Shown here piece by piece: positions 19,540 to 28,614 of a stretch of 64,000 bases of DNA. The first letter of the stretch is position 1, and each line of letters begins with the position of its first letter. The notes below the pieces were generated by a model. The model saw nothing but the letters and a program-made list of their open reading frames with translations. It did not search any database and had not been told where the DNA came from. The translations under genes and the position numbers were made by a program. Origin of the DNA: PALSA-350 sp963794165 (lineage in GTDB: Bacteria; Acidobacteriota; Terriglobia; Terriglobales; Acidobacteriaceae); contig CAWCCT010000007.1 in the NCBI GenBank assembly GCA_963794165.1, positions 558,001 through 622,000 of the forward strand. Direction: 5' to 3'.

Positions 19540-19643
19540 GGCCCTACCTCGACTGACCAGCATAGCAAGCAAACCCGTAGGCCGAAGGAACAGAACCAGG
19601 AGCGACGAAAAGACGGGTGAAGCCCGAGCCATTGCCTCTCCCG

Positions 19644-20399
19644 CTATCCCCCGCGCGACTGCTCCCACGTTTTGGCATACTTCCAGCTGACGTAGACCGA
19701 GTGATACAGGTGCAACAACAATCCTTCACGACCATCGAGAAATCCCAACCGAAAAAAATAGTTGTAGACAAACGTAGCGATCGGGTTCAGGACAACATCG
19801 ACGGCGAACACGCGGCGCTTGCCCTCGCGCGCCTCCTGCTCTGCTCCCAGCGTGCTGTATCGGTCCATGTGTGCGATGTAGGCCTCCAGGCTGGGATAGG
19901 CATCGTGCACCATGTCGCCTTTCAGCCGGCCAGCCTTACCTACAAAGTGAAGCGTCTCATGCACCGGACGCGCCTCGAACTCCGCTGCGCCGCGGCGAAA
20001 AAGCCTGAGCTTGGGGTCGGGATAAAACCCGCCGTACCGAATCCACCGCCCGAGGAAAAGATTCCTCCGGGATAGCGCGTAGCCGTCGAAGGGCGGATCG
20101 TTCTCCAGCAATTCCCAGATTTCCTTGGCTAACTCATCGCTTAACGACTCGTCGGCATCGAGCGAAAGTATCCAGTCACAAGAGCATTTCTCGAGCGCGG
20201 AGTTCTTCTGCGCGGCAAACCCCTTCCACTCTTCCAGGAAAAAGCGGGCACGAAAGCTGCGCGCAATCTCCTCCGTGCGATCCTTCGACCCGCAGTCCAC
20301 CACCACCATCTCATCTGCCCAGGCCACACTGCCCAGGGTGCGTGCGAGGTTGGCTTCTTCATCGCGTGTAATGATGGTTACGGAGAGCGTTTTGCGCAT
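19644..20399 (-). CDS. Family 2 glycosyltransferase, WaaE/KdtX-like
   Basis: A 251-residue single-domain GT-A enzyme: SVTIITRDEEANLARTLGSV, then DEMVVVDCGSKDRTEEIA, WILSLDADES (DxD metal site) and RLFRRGAAEFEARPVHETLH with the HE pair typical of WaaE/KdtX-like transferases of LPS core synthesis. The C-terminal part (YNYFFRLGFLDGREGLLLHLYHS) is amphipathic and may touch the membrane. Likely adds a sugar to a cell-surface lipid or polysaccharide; donor and acceptor are unknown. Ten bp separate it from the upstream frataxin-like gene. Confidence 0.85.
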   Translation of the reverse strand: MRKTLSVTIITRDEEANLARTLGSVAWADEMVVVDCGSKDRTEEIARSFRARFFLEEWKGFAAQKNSALEKCSCDWILSLDADESLSDELAKEIWELLENDPPFDGYALSRRNLFLGRWIRYGGFYPDPKLRLFRRGAAEFEARPVHETLHFVGKAGRLKGDMVHDAYPSLEAYIAHMDRYSTLGAEQEAREGKRRVFAVDVVLNPIATFVYNYFFRLGFLDGREGLLLHLYHSVYVSWKYAKTWEQSRGG

Positions 20400-20409
20400 T
20401 CCTGTGTTC

Positions 20410-20724
20410 TTACTGCAGGTGCTCTTGAATCACCCGTGCCACCACCTGGGGCAGCGTTTCACCGGTTTTGGGAAGCACAAAATTCTTGGCCGTCTCTGAC
20501 CAGTCCAGTTTGAAGCTGGTCGAAAGGGCGGAAATCCATACCTGGCGTGGGGGCGTATTGGGAGTAATCACAAACTTGCCGGGCGGCTCCTCAAAGAGGA
20601 TATTGAGCACCCCATTCTGCTCTTCCACTTCAAACCCGCCCTCTTCTTCCTGCTCGATCAGGCTCTTCTTCAGAGCCTCGATCGCGGCATCGCAGTGGCG
20701 GCGGAATGTAGTCTCATCTAGCAT
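20410..20724 (-). CDS. cyaY: Frataxin/CyaY-like iron-binding protein
   Basis: A 104-residue protein from ATG 20724. The N-terminal helix MLDETTFRRHCDAAIEALKKSL, followed by an acidic stretch LIEQEEEGGFEVEEQNGVLN and the strands ILFEEPPGKFVITPNTPPRQVWISAL, then FKLDWSETAKNFVLPKTGETL, reproduces the frataxin fold order: acidic helix, six-stranded sheet with PxxQVW, closing helix. Frataxins deliver or gauge iron for Fe-S cluster assembly. The reading frame extends upstream beyond 20724 without resemblance to the family. Divergent from the gene at 20746 with a 21-bp gap, so the two promoters must overlap one another's coding regions. Confidence 0.8.
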   Translation of the reverse strand: MLDETTFRRHCDAAIEALKKSLIEQEEEGGFEVEEQNGVLNILFEEPPGKFVITPNTPPRQVWISALSTSFKLDWSETAKNFVLPKTGETLPQVVARVIQEHLQ

Positions 20725-20745
20725 GGATTGAGTGTAACAAGGCAC

Positions 20746-21567
20746 ATGAAGAGAGCCATCTTCCCCCTTGCCGGGGCGCTGCTGTTGTGTGCTGTGCCTA
20801 CTCTCCAGGCGCAAAACCCTGCCGAATCCGCGCATGATTTGGTCAAAGATGTGGTTTACAACGAACTTCAGGAACGCCGCCACATCAGCTTGTGGCAATA
20901 CCGGGTAGACAAACGGGTGGCCTCGCAGACCACCCTCGAGCAGGAGGTGGAAACTGTCGGCGGAACTGTAAGCCGCGTGCTTGCGCGCCAAGGCAAGCCA
21001 CTCGACGAGGCGGCGCAGAAGAAAGAAACCGACCGCCTGAATAACCTGCAGCGGAATCCCGCCGAGCAGGCGCGAATGAAGCAGGAACAACAGGCTGACG
21101 AGCAGCGCCTGCAGCGGCTCATTTCTGCCATGCCTGACGCCTTCCTCTACACCTACAACGGCACCGCAGACGGCAACCTGCGGCTTTCCTTTGAGCCCAA
21201 TCCCACCTACATTCCGACGACCTACGAGGCTCGCGTATACCACGCCCTATCGGGAGAGATCTTGATTCAACCCCAGCTCAAGCGGCTGGTAAAGATTGAC
21301 GCCCACATCGTGAACCAGATTGACTTCGGGTACGGGCTGCTCGGCAGAATCGAAAAGGGGGGCACCTTTCAAATTGGGCGAGAGAAGGTCGGCGACGGCC
21401 GTTGGAAAACCAACCTGCTGGTCGTCCACATCTCAGGGCGCGTCGTCTTCTTCAGAGCCATCAGCAAAGAGGAGCGCGTGTTACGTTCTGCTTTCCAGCC
21501 GGTCCCCTCCAACACCACCGTGCAGAACGCCGTCGCCCTGCTGCTGACTACGCCAACCACGCCCTAA
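20746..21567 (+). CDS. Exported protein of unknown function
   Basis: Start ATG 20746 (MKRAIFPLAGALLLCAVPTL), with a Sec signal peptide cleaved near LQAQ-N (residue 24). The 273-residue protein has an early charged segment (SAHDLVKDVVYNELQERRHISLWQYRVDKR), a coiled-coil-prone middle (KKETDRLNNLQRNPAEQARM), then a beta-rich second half with ALSGEILIQPQLKRLVKID and LLVVHISGRVVFFRAISKEE. It resembles a recurring acidobacterial type of periplasmic protein, without a name I can support. No lipobox. It ends 20 bp before palindrome copy 2. Confidence 0.75.
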   Translation: MKRAIFPLAGALLLCAVPTLQAQNPAESAHDLVKDVVYNELQERRHISLWQYRVDKRVASQTTLEQEVETVGGTVSRVLARQGKPLDEAAQKKETDRLNNLQRNPAEQARMKQEQQADEQRLQRLISAMPDAFLYTYNGTADGNLRLSFEPNPTYIPTTYEARVYHALSGEILIQPQLKRLVKIDAHIVNQIDFGYGLLGRIEKGGTFQIGREKVGDGRWKTNLLVVHISGRVVFFRAISKEERVLRSAFQPVPSNTTVQNAVALLLTTPTTP

Positions 21568-21587
21568 AGTCTTCAGCGAAGGCCACG

Positions 21588-21778
21588 CCTCCGGTTCCCT
21601 CACCAAGGCCGGGTGCCCCACATCTCGCTCGTTTTTCGCGAGATGTGGGATACCACGGCACCTTCCCTCTGAGTCTTGATTCATCCGATGACCTGAGCGA
21701 TCAACATCGGTGGTATCCCACATCTCGCGAAAAACGAGCGAGATGTGGGGCACCCGGCCTTGGTGAGGGAACCAGAGG
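21588..21778. repeat. Long palindrome, family P1 copy 2
   Basis: Arms at 21588-21655 and 21711-21778 are complementary over 68 nt with one mismatch and enclose a 55-nt loop. The inner core is the same as in copy 1, but the outer arm (GGTTCCCTCACCAAGGCC) is different and shared with copy 4. The loop (starting CACCTTCCCTCTGAGTC) is also closely related to that of copy 4. The right end stops one base before the stop codon of the mscS-like gene (21779). Confidence 0.96.
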
Positions 21779-23708
21779 TTACCCCTTGACCGCAGCCCGA
21801 ATTTTAGGCAACCCCGACATACTCGCCTGTAGCTCCGGCTCTTTCTGCAGCATCTCCAGCAGCTTGCGTGTGATCTTCCCGTCTACTTCCGAAGCCTGTT
21901 GCAAGCCCACCGGGTAGCGCACCACATACTCCAACCCGGCATCGCTGTATTGCAGCTGGCCGTGGGGTTCCGGCACCTGCAATGGAATATCGATACGCCG
22001 TTCCGTGGCCCCCAATTGCCGCTGCAGTTCGCCGCTATAGGCCGAATGCACACTGCTCACGGCTTCGAGCAGTTGCGCCTCTACCAGGTTGAACTTTCCC
22101 GTAGGGCTCACCGTCACGGCTACCTCGTGCCAGGCATAATCCGCCCCTGGCAGTTGCTTGAATAGCGGGGTCGTCGCCTGAAACAGAACGGAATTGGAGA
22201 ACACCACAATACGCCCAGTCGGGTAGAGGTCCACCCCTGTGCCCGCCAGCTCCATCAAGTACAAGCGGACCAGTCCCACATCGACGACATCGCCGGTCAC
22301 TCCAGCAACGCTGATGCGATCGCCCACCCGGATTCCCCACCGGCCGACCAGGAAGAAGTAGGCAGCTACTGACAGAAGAATGGTCTGCAGGCCAACCGCC
22401 AGGCCTGCGGTAATGAAGCCGGCAAAGGTAGCCAGTGAGCTGAACTCGCTGACAAACCCCAGGATGAGCACAATCCCCATGCAGAAGGTGATCACGATGC
22501 GGCGCAGCAGGAGAAACTGCCGCCGCCGGCGCACATCGGAGATATAGCGGAAGGTAATCCTGCGCCAGATTTCCGACAGCAGCAGGATGACACCCATCGC
22601 CAGGGCAATCCCGAAAACACGGAAGACAATCGACCGCAGAATACGGTTCGATTCATGAACCACCGACTGTCGCCACTCCACAAAATTGGAGTTGCTCTGG
22701 TCGAGCAAGATGACTTCCTGGCTCAAGGGAACCGAGGCCGCGGCGATTTGCTTGAATCGGGCCGCCAGCGCATCGAATTGGTGCCGTTGCTGATCCGGCT
22801 GACCCGCCTGGGCTGGCCCCTTGGCGGCTTGATCTGCCAGCTGCTGCCCTTGCTGAATGGTCGCGCGCAGCGTCGCCACAAGCGGATTGTGCAGCCTGTT
22901 CGCCGCGTCCCGCACGTGGGCCGTCTCCTGAATCATCTGGCTGATCTGGTGCATGCCCTGGAGCTGGTCGTAAAGCCCGACCACTTCGCCAATCAAGCCG
23001 CCGCTCGAGGTGGGCGTCGATCCTGTTGTCGTGGGTGGCTTGGCGACCGTCTTGCCGGCGCCCGTACTCGACAGCTCCGGAACCGAACGCCGCAGCTCAC
23101 TAATGCTGCCCTCCAGGCCGCCTTTGCCGGCCTCGCCATTGGTGCTGATGAACTGGGTCACCTGTTCGAGGGTCTGGTGCATGGCAGTGCGCAGATCCAA
23201 CTCTCCCTGCGCGCTCTCTTTCTGCGCCATGAGCTGTTCCCGCTTTGCTTTAGGAGCGCGCGCTATCTGCTGGTTCAGATCGCTGATCTGCGCCTGAAGT
23301 GCGCTGATGCGGGCATTCACATCGTTCTGCATCTTCGCCAGGTTCTGCTGCGAGGTGGTTCTCCGCTCCCGGGGCACTGCCAGGGTTGGCCGCAGGAATG
23401 AGCGATCCTTCCGCCTGGGCAGACTGAAAGGCCAGTTGGACAACCTGAGCGGCCATGTTTTGCGCATTGGTCTGGTACACGGCGTCGCTGGGCAATCCCA
23501 CGGTTGGAACCCGGGTCAGGGCATGCCGGTACCAGTCAATCACGGAATTCAGATGATCCAGGATGGCATCTCCGCTCAGGCCCCCTGGAGCCTGGGCCAG
23601 CATGGCAGGGACGGCGCCGATCGCAACCGCGATGGCCAGCTTAAGGAAAGCCTGCTTGCGCCAGATGAAAGTGTTGGCCCGGTATTTTCGTTTGCCGATG
23701 AACAACAT
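21779..23708 (-). CDS. MscS-family mechanosensitive channel with long periplasmic region, one frameshift
   Basis: Joined frames give about 643 residues. From ATG 23708 (MLFIGKRKYRANTFIWRKQ) a signal peptide ends near AMLAQAPGG. A periplasmic part follows with coiled-coil character (DVNARISALQAQISDLNQQI, RTAMHQTLEQVTQFIS). Four or five helices precede the MscS core: TFCMGIVLILGFVSEFSSLA, AGFITAGLAVGLQTILLSVA (pore helix), then the beta domain GIRVGDRISVAGVTGDVVDVGLVRLYL and GRIVVFSNSVLFQ. It opens on membrane tension to release solutes. The frame changes near 23385. Convergent with 20746-21567 across palindrome copy 2, and divergent from the multicopper oxidase. Confidence 0.86.
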
Positions 23709-23773
23709 GGTTGGCAATATCGCCTTTCGGCCGGAGATGATCCGGCGCTCTCTTAATTTGTTAAGCTTAGGCA

Positions 23774-25125
23774 TTGGTTACACGGCGACAGATGCTCAGG
23801 CTATCCGGCATGACCGTCGCTTCCGCGGCGCTGCCCGTGCACGCCCAGCAACTCGCACCTGCCGACTACACCCTTGACATCGCGGCCTACGAGCTCGAAG
23901 CCGGCCCGCGCCGCAAAATCAAGACGATTGCGTACAACGGCCAGGTGCCCGGCCCGCTGCTGCGCCTGAAAGAAGGCCGGGCCGTCTCCATTGATGTTAC
24001 CAACCAGACCGGCGACAGCGAAGTCGTTCACTTTCACGGCCTCTTTTTGCCGCCGCTAGTGGACGGCGCCATCGAAGAGGGAACTCCGGCCATCCCTGCC
24101 GGTGGCCGGGCGCGCTACACCTTTATTCCTCGGCCGTCAGGCTTCCGTTGGTATCACACCCATGTCTTTGCCGGGAAAGACCTGCACAAGGGGCAATACA
24201 CCGGTGAGCACGGATTTCTTCTTATTGAACCGCGCGACAATCCGGCGCGCTATGACCAGGAGATCTTTCTGGCACTGCATGATTGGGATGGCGATCTGCT
24301 CGCGAGCCCGGACGGTTCCATGGACCCGGTCTACGGTGCGTCGACCATCAACGGCCGTGTCTTTGGCTTCGGCGAGCCGTTGCGGGTAAAGACCGGCCAG
24401 CGGGTGCTTTTCCAGGTTCTTAACTCCAGCCCAACCGAGGTCCACTGGATCGCTTTTTCCGGGCATCAGTTCAAGGTGATCGCGCTCGATGGCAACCAGG
24501 TTCCTCAGCCCCAGGTTGTGTCTATGCTCCGCCTCGCTCCCGCCGAGAGAGTCACGGCGCTGGTGGAGATGAATCATCCCGGTGTCTGGGTGCTGGGCGA
24601 AGTGCGCAAGCACATCATGGCGGCCGGCATGGGTATTGTGGTGGAGTATGGCGGCAGTAGCGGAAAGCCGCAATGGGATCAACCCAACCAGCTTATCTGG
24701 GACTATCTGCCGTTTGCTGCGGCAGGGCCGCCGTCCTCGCAGCAGTCGAACGCGGTGTCGATTCCACTGGTTTTTGAATCCAAGTTCGCGGGTCACGGCG
24801 CCATGGATCGTTGGACCATCAACGGCAAGTCATATCCCGGATACAGCGAGCCCCGTGCTGACCGCAGGCCAGCGCTATCGCCTGGCGTTCATCAATCGCA
24901 GCACTAATGATCATCCCGTTCACCTGCACCGTCACAGCTTTGAGTTGCGCCGCCTGCCCGGCCATCCGGAAACCCACGGCATCGTCAAAGACACCATCCT
25001 GGTCGATGCCGCGCACCCAGGTCGAGGTGGAGTTCACGGCCAACGATCCCGGCCTGACGCTCTTTCACTGTCACCAGCAAAACCACATGGATGCGGGCTT
25101 CATGATGCTCTTTCGCTATGCGTAG
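23774..25125 (+). CDS. Multicopper oxidase, Tat-exported, two frameshifts
   Basis: Oxidises a substrate at a type 1 copper and passes electrons to the trinuclear cluster that reduces O2. Copper motifs: HFHG (about residues 86-89), YHTHVF (about 127), then HPVHLHRHSF and the C-terminal HCHQQNHMDAGFMM, read after frame changes near 24850 and 25010. A TTG at 23774 gives VTRRQMLRLSGMTVASAALP, a twin-arginine-like signal; an ATG at 23792 would remove the arginines, so the TTG start is preferred. Length about 450 residues, three cupredoxin domains. The last 8 bases overlap the start of the outer-membrane protein gene at 25118, so the two work as a pair. Substrate (metal ion or phenol) unknown. Confidence 0.85.
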
Positions 25126-25916
25126 TTGGCTGTGGGTGCTCGCGGTGTTGACCGCTCTTCTGAGCGCGCAGAAAGCGCATGCCCAGGGCAATTACGAGAT
25201 CCAGGTCTATGGCGCGGACACCGTAGAGCCAAAGAGCACCATGGTTGAGCTTCATTCCAATTACACGGTGGAAGGACAGAAGAACGTGATCGACGGCGTG
25301 TATCCCACCAACCATCAGGAACACGAGACGCTCGAGATTACGCAGGGTTTGACCAGTTGGTCTGAAGTGGGCTTCTACGTCTTTACCAGCTGGCAGAACG
25401 GGCATGGCGTGCAATGGGTGGGGGACCATATCCGGCCGCGGGTACGGGTGCCGGATTCCTGGCATTGGCCCGTAGGGGTCAGCCTGTCAACGGAGATCGG
25501 GTATCAGCGGGCGGTCTATTCACCCGATACCTGGACCTGGGAAATAAGACCGATCGTGGACAAATATCTTGGGCCGTTGGTACCTGGCTTTCAACCCCGC
25601 GCTGGAACGAACCTTGCATGGTCCCGACGTCAACCAGGGCCTCGGTTTTTCTCCAGCGGTGAAGGTAAGCTATGACTTCAACCGGAAGATCAGTGGCGGC
25701 ATCGAGTACTACGCCGACTACGGCCGTTGGGGAGACTTTTATTCCTTGCATGACCAACAGCAGCAGATCTTTGTGGTCACCGACCTGAATGTTTCTCCCA
25801 AGTGGGAGATCAACATCGGTGTGGGTATAGGTCCAACAGCGAGCACCGATCACCTGATCATCAAAGGAATCCTCGGCCGTCACTTCTCCTGGAAGAAGCC
25901 GTCGCTCCTGGACTGA
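25118..25916 (+). CDS. Exported beta-barrel-like outer-membrane protein, one frameshift
   Basis: Start ATG 25118 inside the multicopper oxidase stop region. The signal peptide MRSWLWVLAVLTALLSAQKAHA ends at AHAQ. Mature sequence alternates hydrophobic and polar residues as in a barrel (STMVELHSNYTVEG, VGVSLSTEIGYQRAVYS, PAVKVSYDFNRKISGGIEYYADY, PKWEINIGVGIGP), ending with GILGRHFSWKKPSLLD. The frame changes near 25595. Translational coupling to the oxidase suggests a shared task such as metal export or detoxification. I know similar proteins as transporter-like outer-membrane proteins of unproven function. Confidence 0.68.
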
Positions 25917-26294
25917 GGCTGAAGGGTACGGCCTTCAGGCCGTGGGTAATTCCTTTGCATGAATGTGGCTTTAGCCGCTGAGAGAGCGATTTTGGTGGAA
26001 TGGGATCTCTTCTCGCGGCCTCTTCAAAACAGAGCTGCACGCTTGCGACGCGACATATATGGGAAACCGGGCTGAGTCGCAGAGCGGCAGAGTTCAGCGT
26101 CATTTTTGGAGTGCCGCACCTACGGCGCTCGAGATCATTCTCCCTCAATCCCAGCCCTTCCGGGCTGGGCTGACATTTGGGCGACCGGCCCTCCGGGCCT
26201 AGACGGATTATTGGGTCGCACATTCCATCGTTACCGCACACCTGGTAACCGGTGAAGCGAAGCAGAAGAGGAGTTAACTAGCACAAGTCTGTCT
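25917..26294. repeat. Gene-free junction with a cluster of short palindromes
   Basis: No gene is supported in these 378 bp between convergent genes. They hold small hairpins: ACGGCC-TTCA-GGCCGT at 25928-25943, CCCAGCCC-TTCC-GGGCTGGG at 26150-26169 and GGCCC-TCC-GGGCC at 26187-26199, plus the word shared with 14132-14152 (26110-26130). The density and similar style of the hairpins suggests a dispersed extragenic repeat cluster rather than a single terminator. Confidence 0.65.
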
Positions 26295-27065
26295 TCAAAA
26301 CCGCAGCGAAAGGCAGCTCAATCCGCCATCCATCTTTTGAAACTCTGACATCTCGAGTTCCAGCGGATGGAACCCGCGCGCGGTTAGCTCCGCCGTAAAC
26401 CGGGGATACCCGGCTGCCACCAGCACTCGCTCATTCACACGAACACAATTCGCGGCATAACTCTCCTGGCTCGCGGCGCGAAGCAGGTCATAGCCCGCAA
26501 ACAGCTCATGGCCGGCCAACTCGTCAATCACCACCAGGGTGTTGTTGCCGGCATAAGCAATCCCGCTCTTCAGGTGGAGAATGCTGTTCATTCCGCGCAC
26601 ATCGACCATCGCCGAGCTGAACCCCACGCGCGCCAGATGCATTGCCAACTGCCGGGCGCCCTCTTCATTCGTGCGATGCGATAGCCCTATGAAGAAGTGA
26701 TCCTCCGCCTCGCAGATGTCTCCGCCATCCAGCATCCCGGGCGCCTCAATCTCCACTGTGTCAGGAAAGAAGCTGCGCAAGGCGGAGCGCATCGCAGCCA
26801 CTTCATCTTCACGGCTGCGCGCGCCGGGGCGGGCCAGGATGGCAATGCGCGGAGTCAGCACAGCTGTATCCTCGACGAACGTCGAGTCGGGATGCGCGAG
26901 GTCCGCCTCCAGGGTCGTAATGCTGAGCCCGCATTCCCGCAAGGCTTCGCAATAGCGGGCGTGCTGCTGCAGCACGTGCTCAAACCGCGGAACTCCCAGT
27001 TGACCGGTGCTGAGTCCCTGGGCAAAATTGCTTCCTGGAACACGAACAATCGCCTGCGTGAACAC
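26295..27065 (-). CDS. ddaH: Dimethylarginine dimethylaminohydrolase (DDAH)
   Basis: Hydrolyses N-omega-methylated arginines to citrulline and methylamines. The 256 residues match bacterial DDAH throughout: IVRVPGSNFAQGLSTGQLG, HPDSTFVEDTAVL (substrate binding), LARPGARSREDEV, LDGGDI, FFIGLSHRTNEEGARQ, HLKSG with the catalytic His, ESYAANCVRVNERVLVAAGYP and the C-terminal KMDGGLSCLSLRF with the nucleophile Cys near residue 251. Cytoplasmic. It overlaps the upstream ornithine-cyclodeaminase-like gene by the last base of the stop and the first of the start, so the two are co-translated. An arginine deiminase-like activity is a possible alternative. Confidence 0.9.
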   Translation of the reverse strand: MFTQAIVRVPGSNFAQGLSTGQLGVPRFEHVLQQHARYCEALRECGLSITTLEADLAHPDSTFVEDTAVLTPRIAILARPGARSREDEVAAMRSALRSFFPDTVEIEAPGMLDGGDICEAEDHFFIGLSHRTNEEGARQLAMHLARVGFSSAMVDVRGMNSILHLKSGIAYAGNNTLVVIDELAGHELFAGYDLLRAASQESYAANCVRVNERVLVAAGYPRFTAELTARGFHPLELEMSEFQKMDGGLSCLSLRF

Positions 27066-27955
27066 TATCGCCCCTCGCTCAACTTGTCGTAAACAAGTTT
27101 AGCGGCAGCGATGTCCTCCACCGCGATACCGACAGACTTGAACACCACCGCCCGGTCCCCGCGATCAAGTACAGCGCCGTTCAACAGCTCGCCAATTTCG
27201 GCCCTCACCGGCGCCCGCGCCAGAACTATGTCTCCCGCCTCTTTCATCGCAGCCTCGCGCGACTCGACCACAACTGCCCCGCGCATCGCCTCTTCATCCA
27301 GTTCGCGGCGGTCCGGAGTGGCGGCGCCGATGGCGCACACCATGGCCTGCGGGCTGAGCCATTCTCCTTTGAGAATCGGCTGCGGTGAGCTGGTCAGGGC
27401 CAGAGCCACATCGGCGCCGACGACAGCTTGCTCCGCCGTGGCCTTCACCTTGGCTCCGATCTCGCTCGCGAATTGCTGTGCGTGATCCGGCGATCGGCTC
27501 CAGACCCTGATCTCCGTAAAGCGGCGGATACCGGCCAGGGCCCGGATGTGGGAGCGCGCCTGCACCCCACTCCCCAGGATGGCGAGCACTTTCGCCTCCG
27601 CGGGAGCAAGGTGGTCAATGGCCACCGCGGACACCGCTGCCGTGCGCATCTCGGTGATCAATCGCCCGTCCATGGTAACCAGGGGCTCTCCTGTGTCGGA
27701 GCGGAAGAGTTGGATCATCGCCATATGCGTATGCTTTTCGAGCTCCGCATTGCCGGGATAGAAGGTGACCATCTTGGCGCCCATGACGGTCCCGTAGGCC
27801 GCCGGCATGACACCAAACCAGCCGCCGCCCACGGGCAGGATGGTGCGCACCGGCTGCCGCACCCGGCCGGCGGAAAAATCCATCAGCGCTTTTCGAATTG
27901 CCGGGATCAAGTCCTCATAGAAAAGCACCGCTCGCACTTGTTCTTCGGTCAACAT
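27065..27955 (-). CDS. Ornithine cyclodeaminase / mu-crystallin family protein
   Basis: A 296-residue member of the family that deaminates ornithine to proline, or acts as related amino-acid or imine dehydrogenases. Visible: GGGWFGVMPAAYGTVMGAKMVTF, the Rossmann signature AILGSGVQARSHIRAL, VWSRSPDHAQQFA, ADVALALTSSPQPIL and the region GAATPDRRELDEE that aligns with the catalytic Asp. NAD(P) binding is expected. It is directly upstream of ddaH with a 1-bp overlap. Citrulline from DDAH is not itself its substrate, so the exact link is open: another arginine-derived amino acid may pass between them. Confidence 0.85.
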   Translation of the reverse strand: MLTEEQVRAVLFYEDLIPAIRKALMDFSAGRVRQPVRTILPVGGGWFGVMPAAYGTVMGAKMVTFYPGNAELEKHTHMAMIQLFRSDTGEPLVTMDGRLITEMRTAAVSAVAIDHLAPAEAKVLAILGSGVQARSHIRALAGIRRFTEIRVWSRSPDHAQQFASEIGAKVKATAEQAVVGADVALALTSSPQPILKGEWLSPQAMVCAIGAATPDRRELDEEAMRGAVVVESREAAMKEAGDIVLARAPVRAEIGELLNGAVLDRGDRAVVFKSVGIAVEDIAAAKLVYDKLSEGR

Positions 27956-28007
27956 GGAAACCTCATTATCGACGCCATGGGCCGCGATCGGAAGCTAACA
28001 TCGAAAC

Positions 28008-28604
28008 ATGGATGCTAAGCACACCCTGGACGTTAATGATCCTGTCGAACTGTTCGGCTTATGGCTTAAAGAGGCAGAGGCGAGCGAACCGAACGATGCC
28101 AATGCCGCTGCCCTGGCCACCTCGACTGCGGACGGCCATCCCAGTGTGCGCATGGTCCTGGTGAAGCGGGCGGATGAGCGCGGTTTTTGCTTCTTTACCA
28201 ATGCGGAAAGCAAGAAGGGGATGGAGCTGCTGTCAAATCCTCGGGCCTCTCTCTGTTTCCACTGGAAGACGCTGCGCCGCCAGGTACGAGTGGAGGGCCT
28301 GGTAACGGAGCTGGACGCGGCCGACGTAGACGCTTATTTCCACACCCGGTCGCGCGACAGCCAGATCGGTGCGGCCGTTTCCCAACAGAGCAGGCCGCTG
28401 GGGAGCCGGGAAGAGTTGGAAACCCGCTTCCGAGAGTTTTCTGAGGAGCATCCGGGAGAGGTGCCGCGGCCCCCCTACTGGCGCGGGTTCTGTGTCTACG
28501 CAGAGCAAATCGAGTTCTGGATCAACGGGGAGAACCGCCTGCACGACCGGTTCCTGTTTACCCGTGAGGCCGGTCAATGGCTGATAACCCGCCTCTACCC
28601 TTGA
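28008..28604 (+). CDS. pdxH: Pyridoxamine 5'-phosphate oxidase
   Basis: FMN enzyme that makes pyridoxal 5'-phosphate. The 198 residues cover the whole family: ANAAALATSTADGHPSVRMV (first FMN strand), FCFFTNAESKKGMELLSNP, LCFHWKTLRRQVRVEG, DAYFHTRSRDSQIGAAVSQQSRPLGSREEL (reading across the FMN site; QSRPL typical) and the C-terminal substrate motif PPYWRGFCVYAEQIEFWING..RLHDRF, ending ITRLYP where RLAP is usual. It is divergent from the OCD gene and convergent with the aldo/keto reductase, only 10 bp away. Confidence 0.95.
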   Translation: MDAKHTLDVNDPVELFGLWLKEAEASEPNDANAAALATSTADGHPSVRMVLVKRADERGFCFFTNAESKKGMELLSNPRASLCFHWKTLRRQVRVEGLVTELDAADVDAYFHTRSRDSQIGAAVSQQSRPLGSREELETRFREFSEEHPGEVPRPPYWRGFCVYAEQIEFWINGENRLHDRFLFTREAGQWLITRLYP

Positions 28605-28614
28605 GGGGCAATGC

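Noticed and set aside
17914..19668. Call as methylmalonyl-CoA mutase with a start at 19668
   Set aside because: Diagnostic Tyr and Arg are replaced, and the longest start would overlap the GT2 gene and add a hydrophobic stretch unlike the family.
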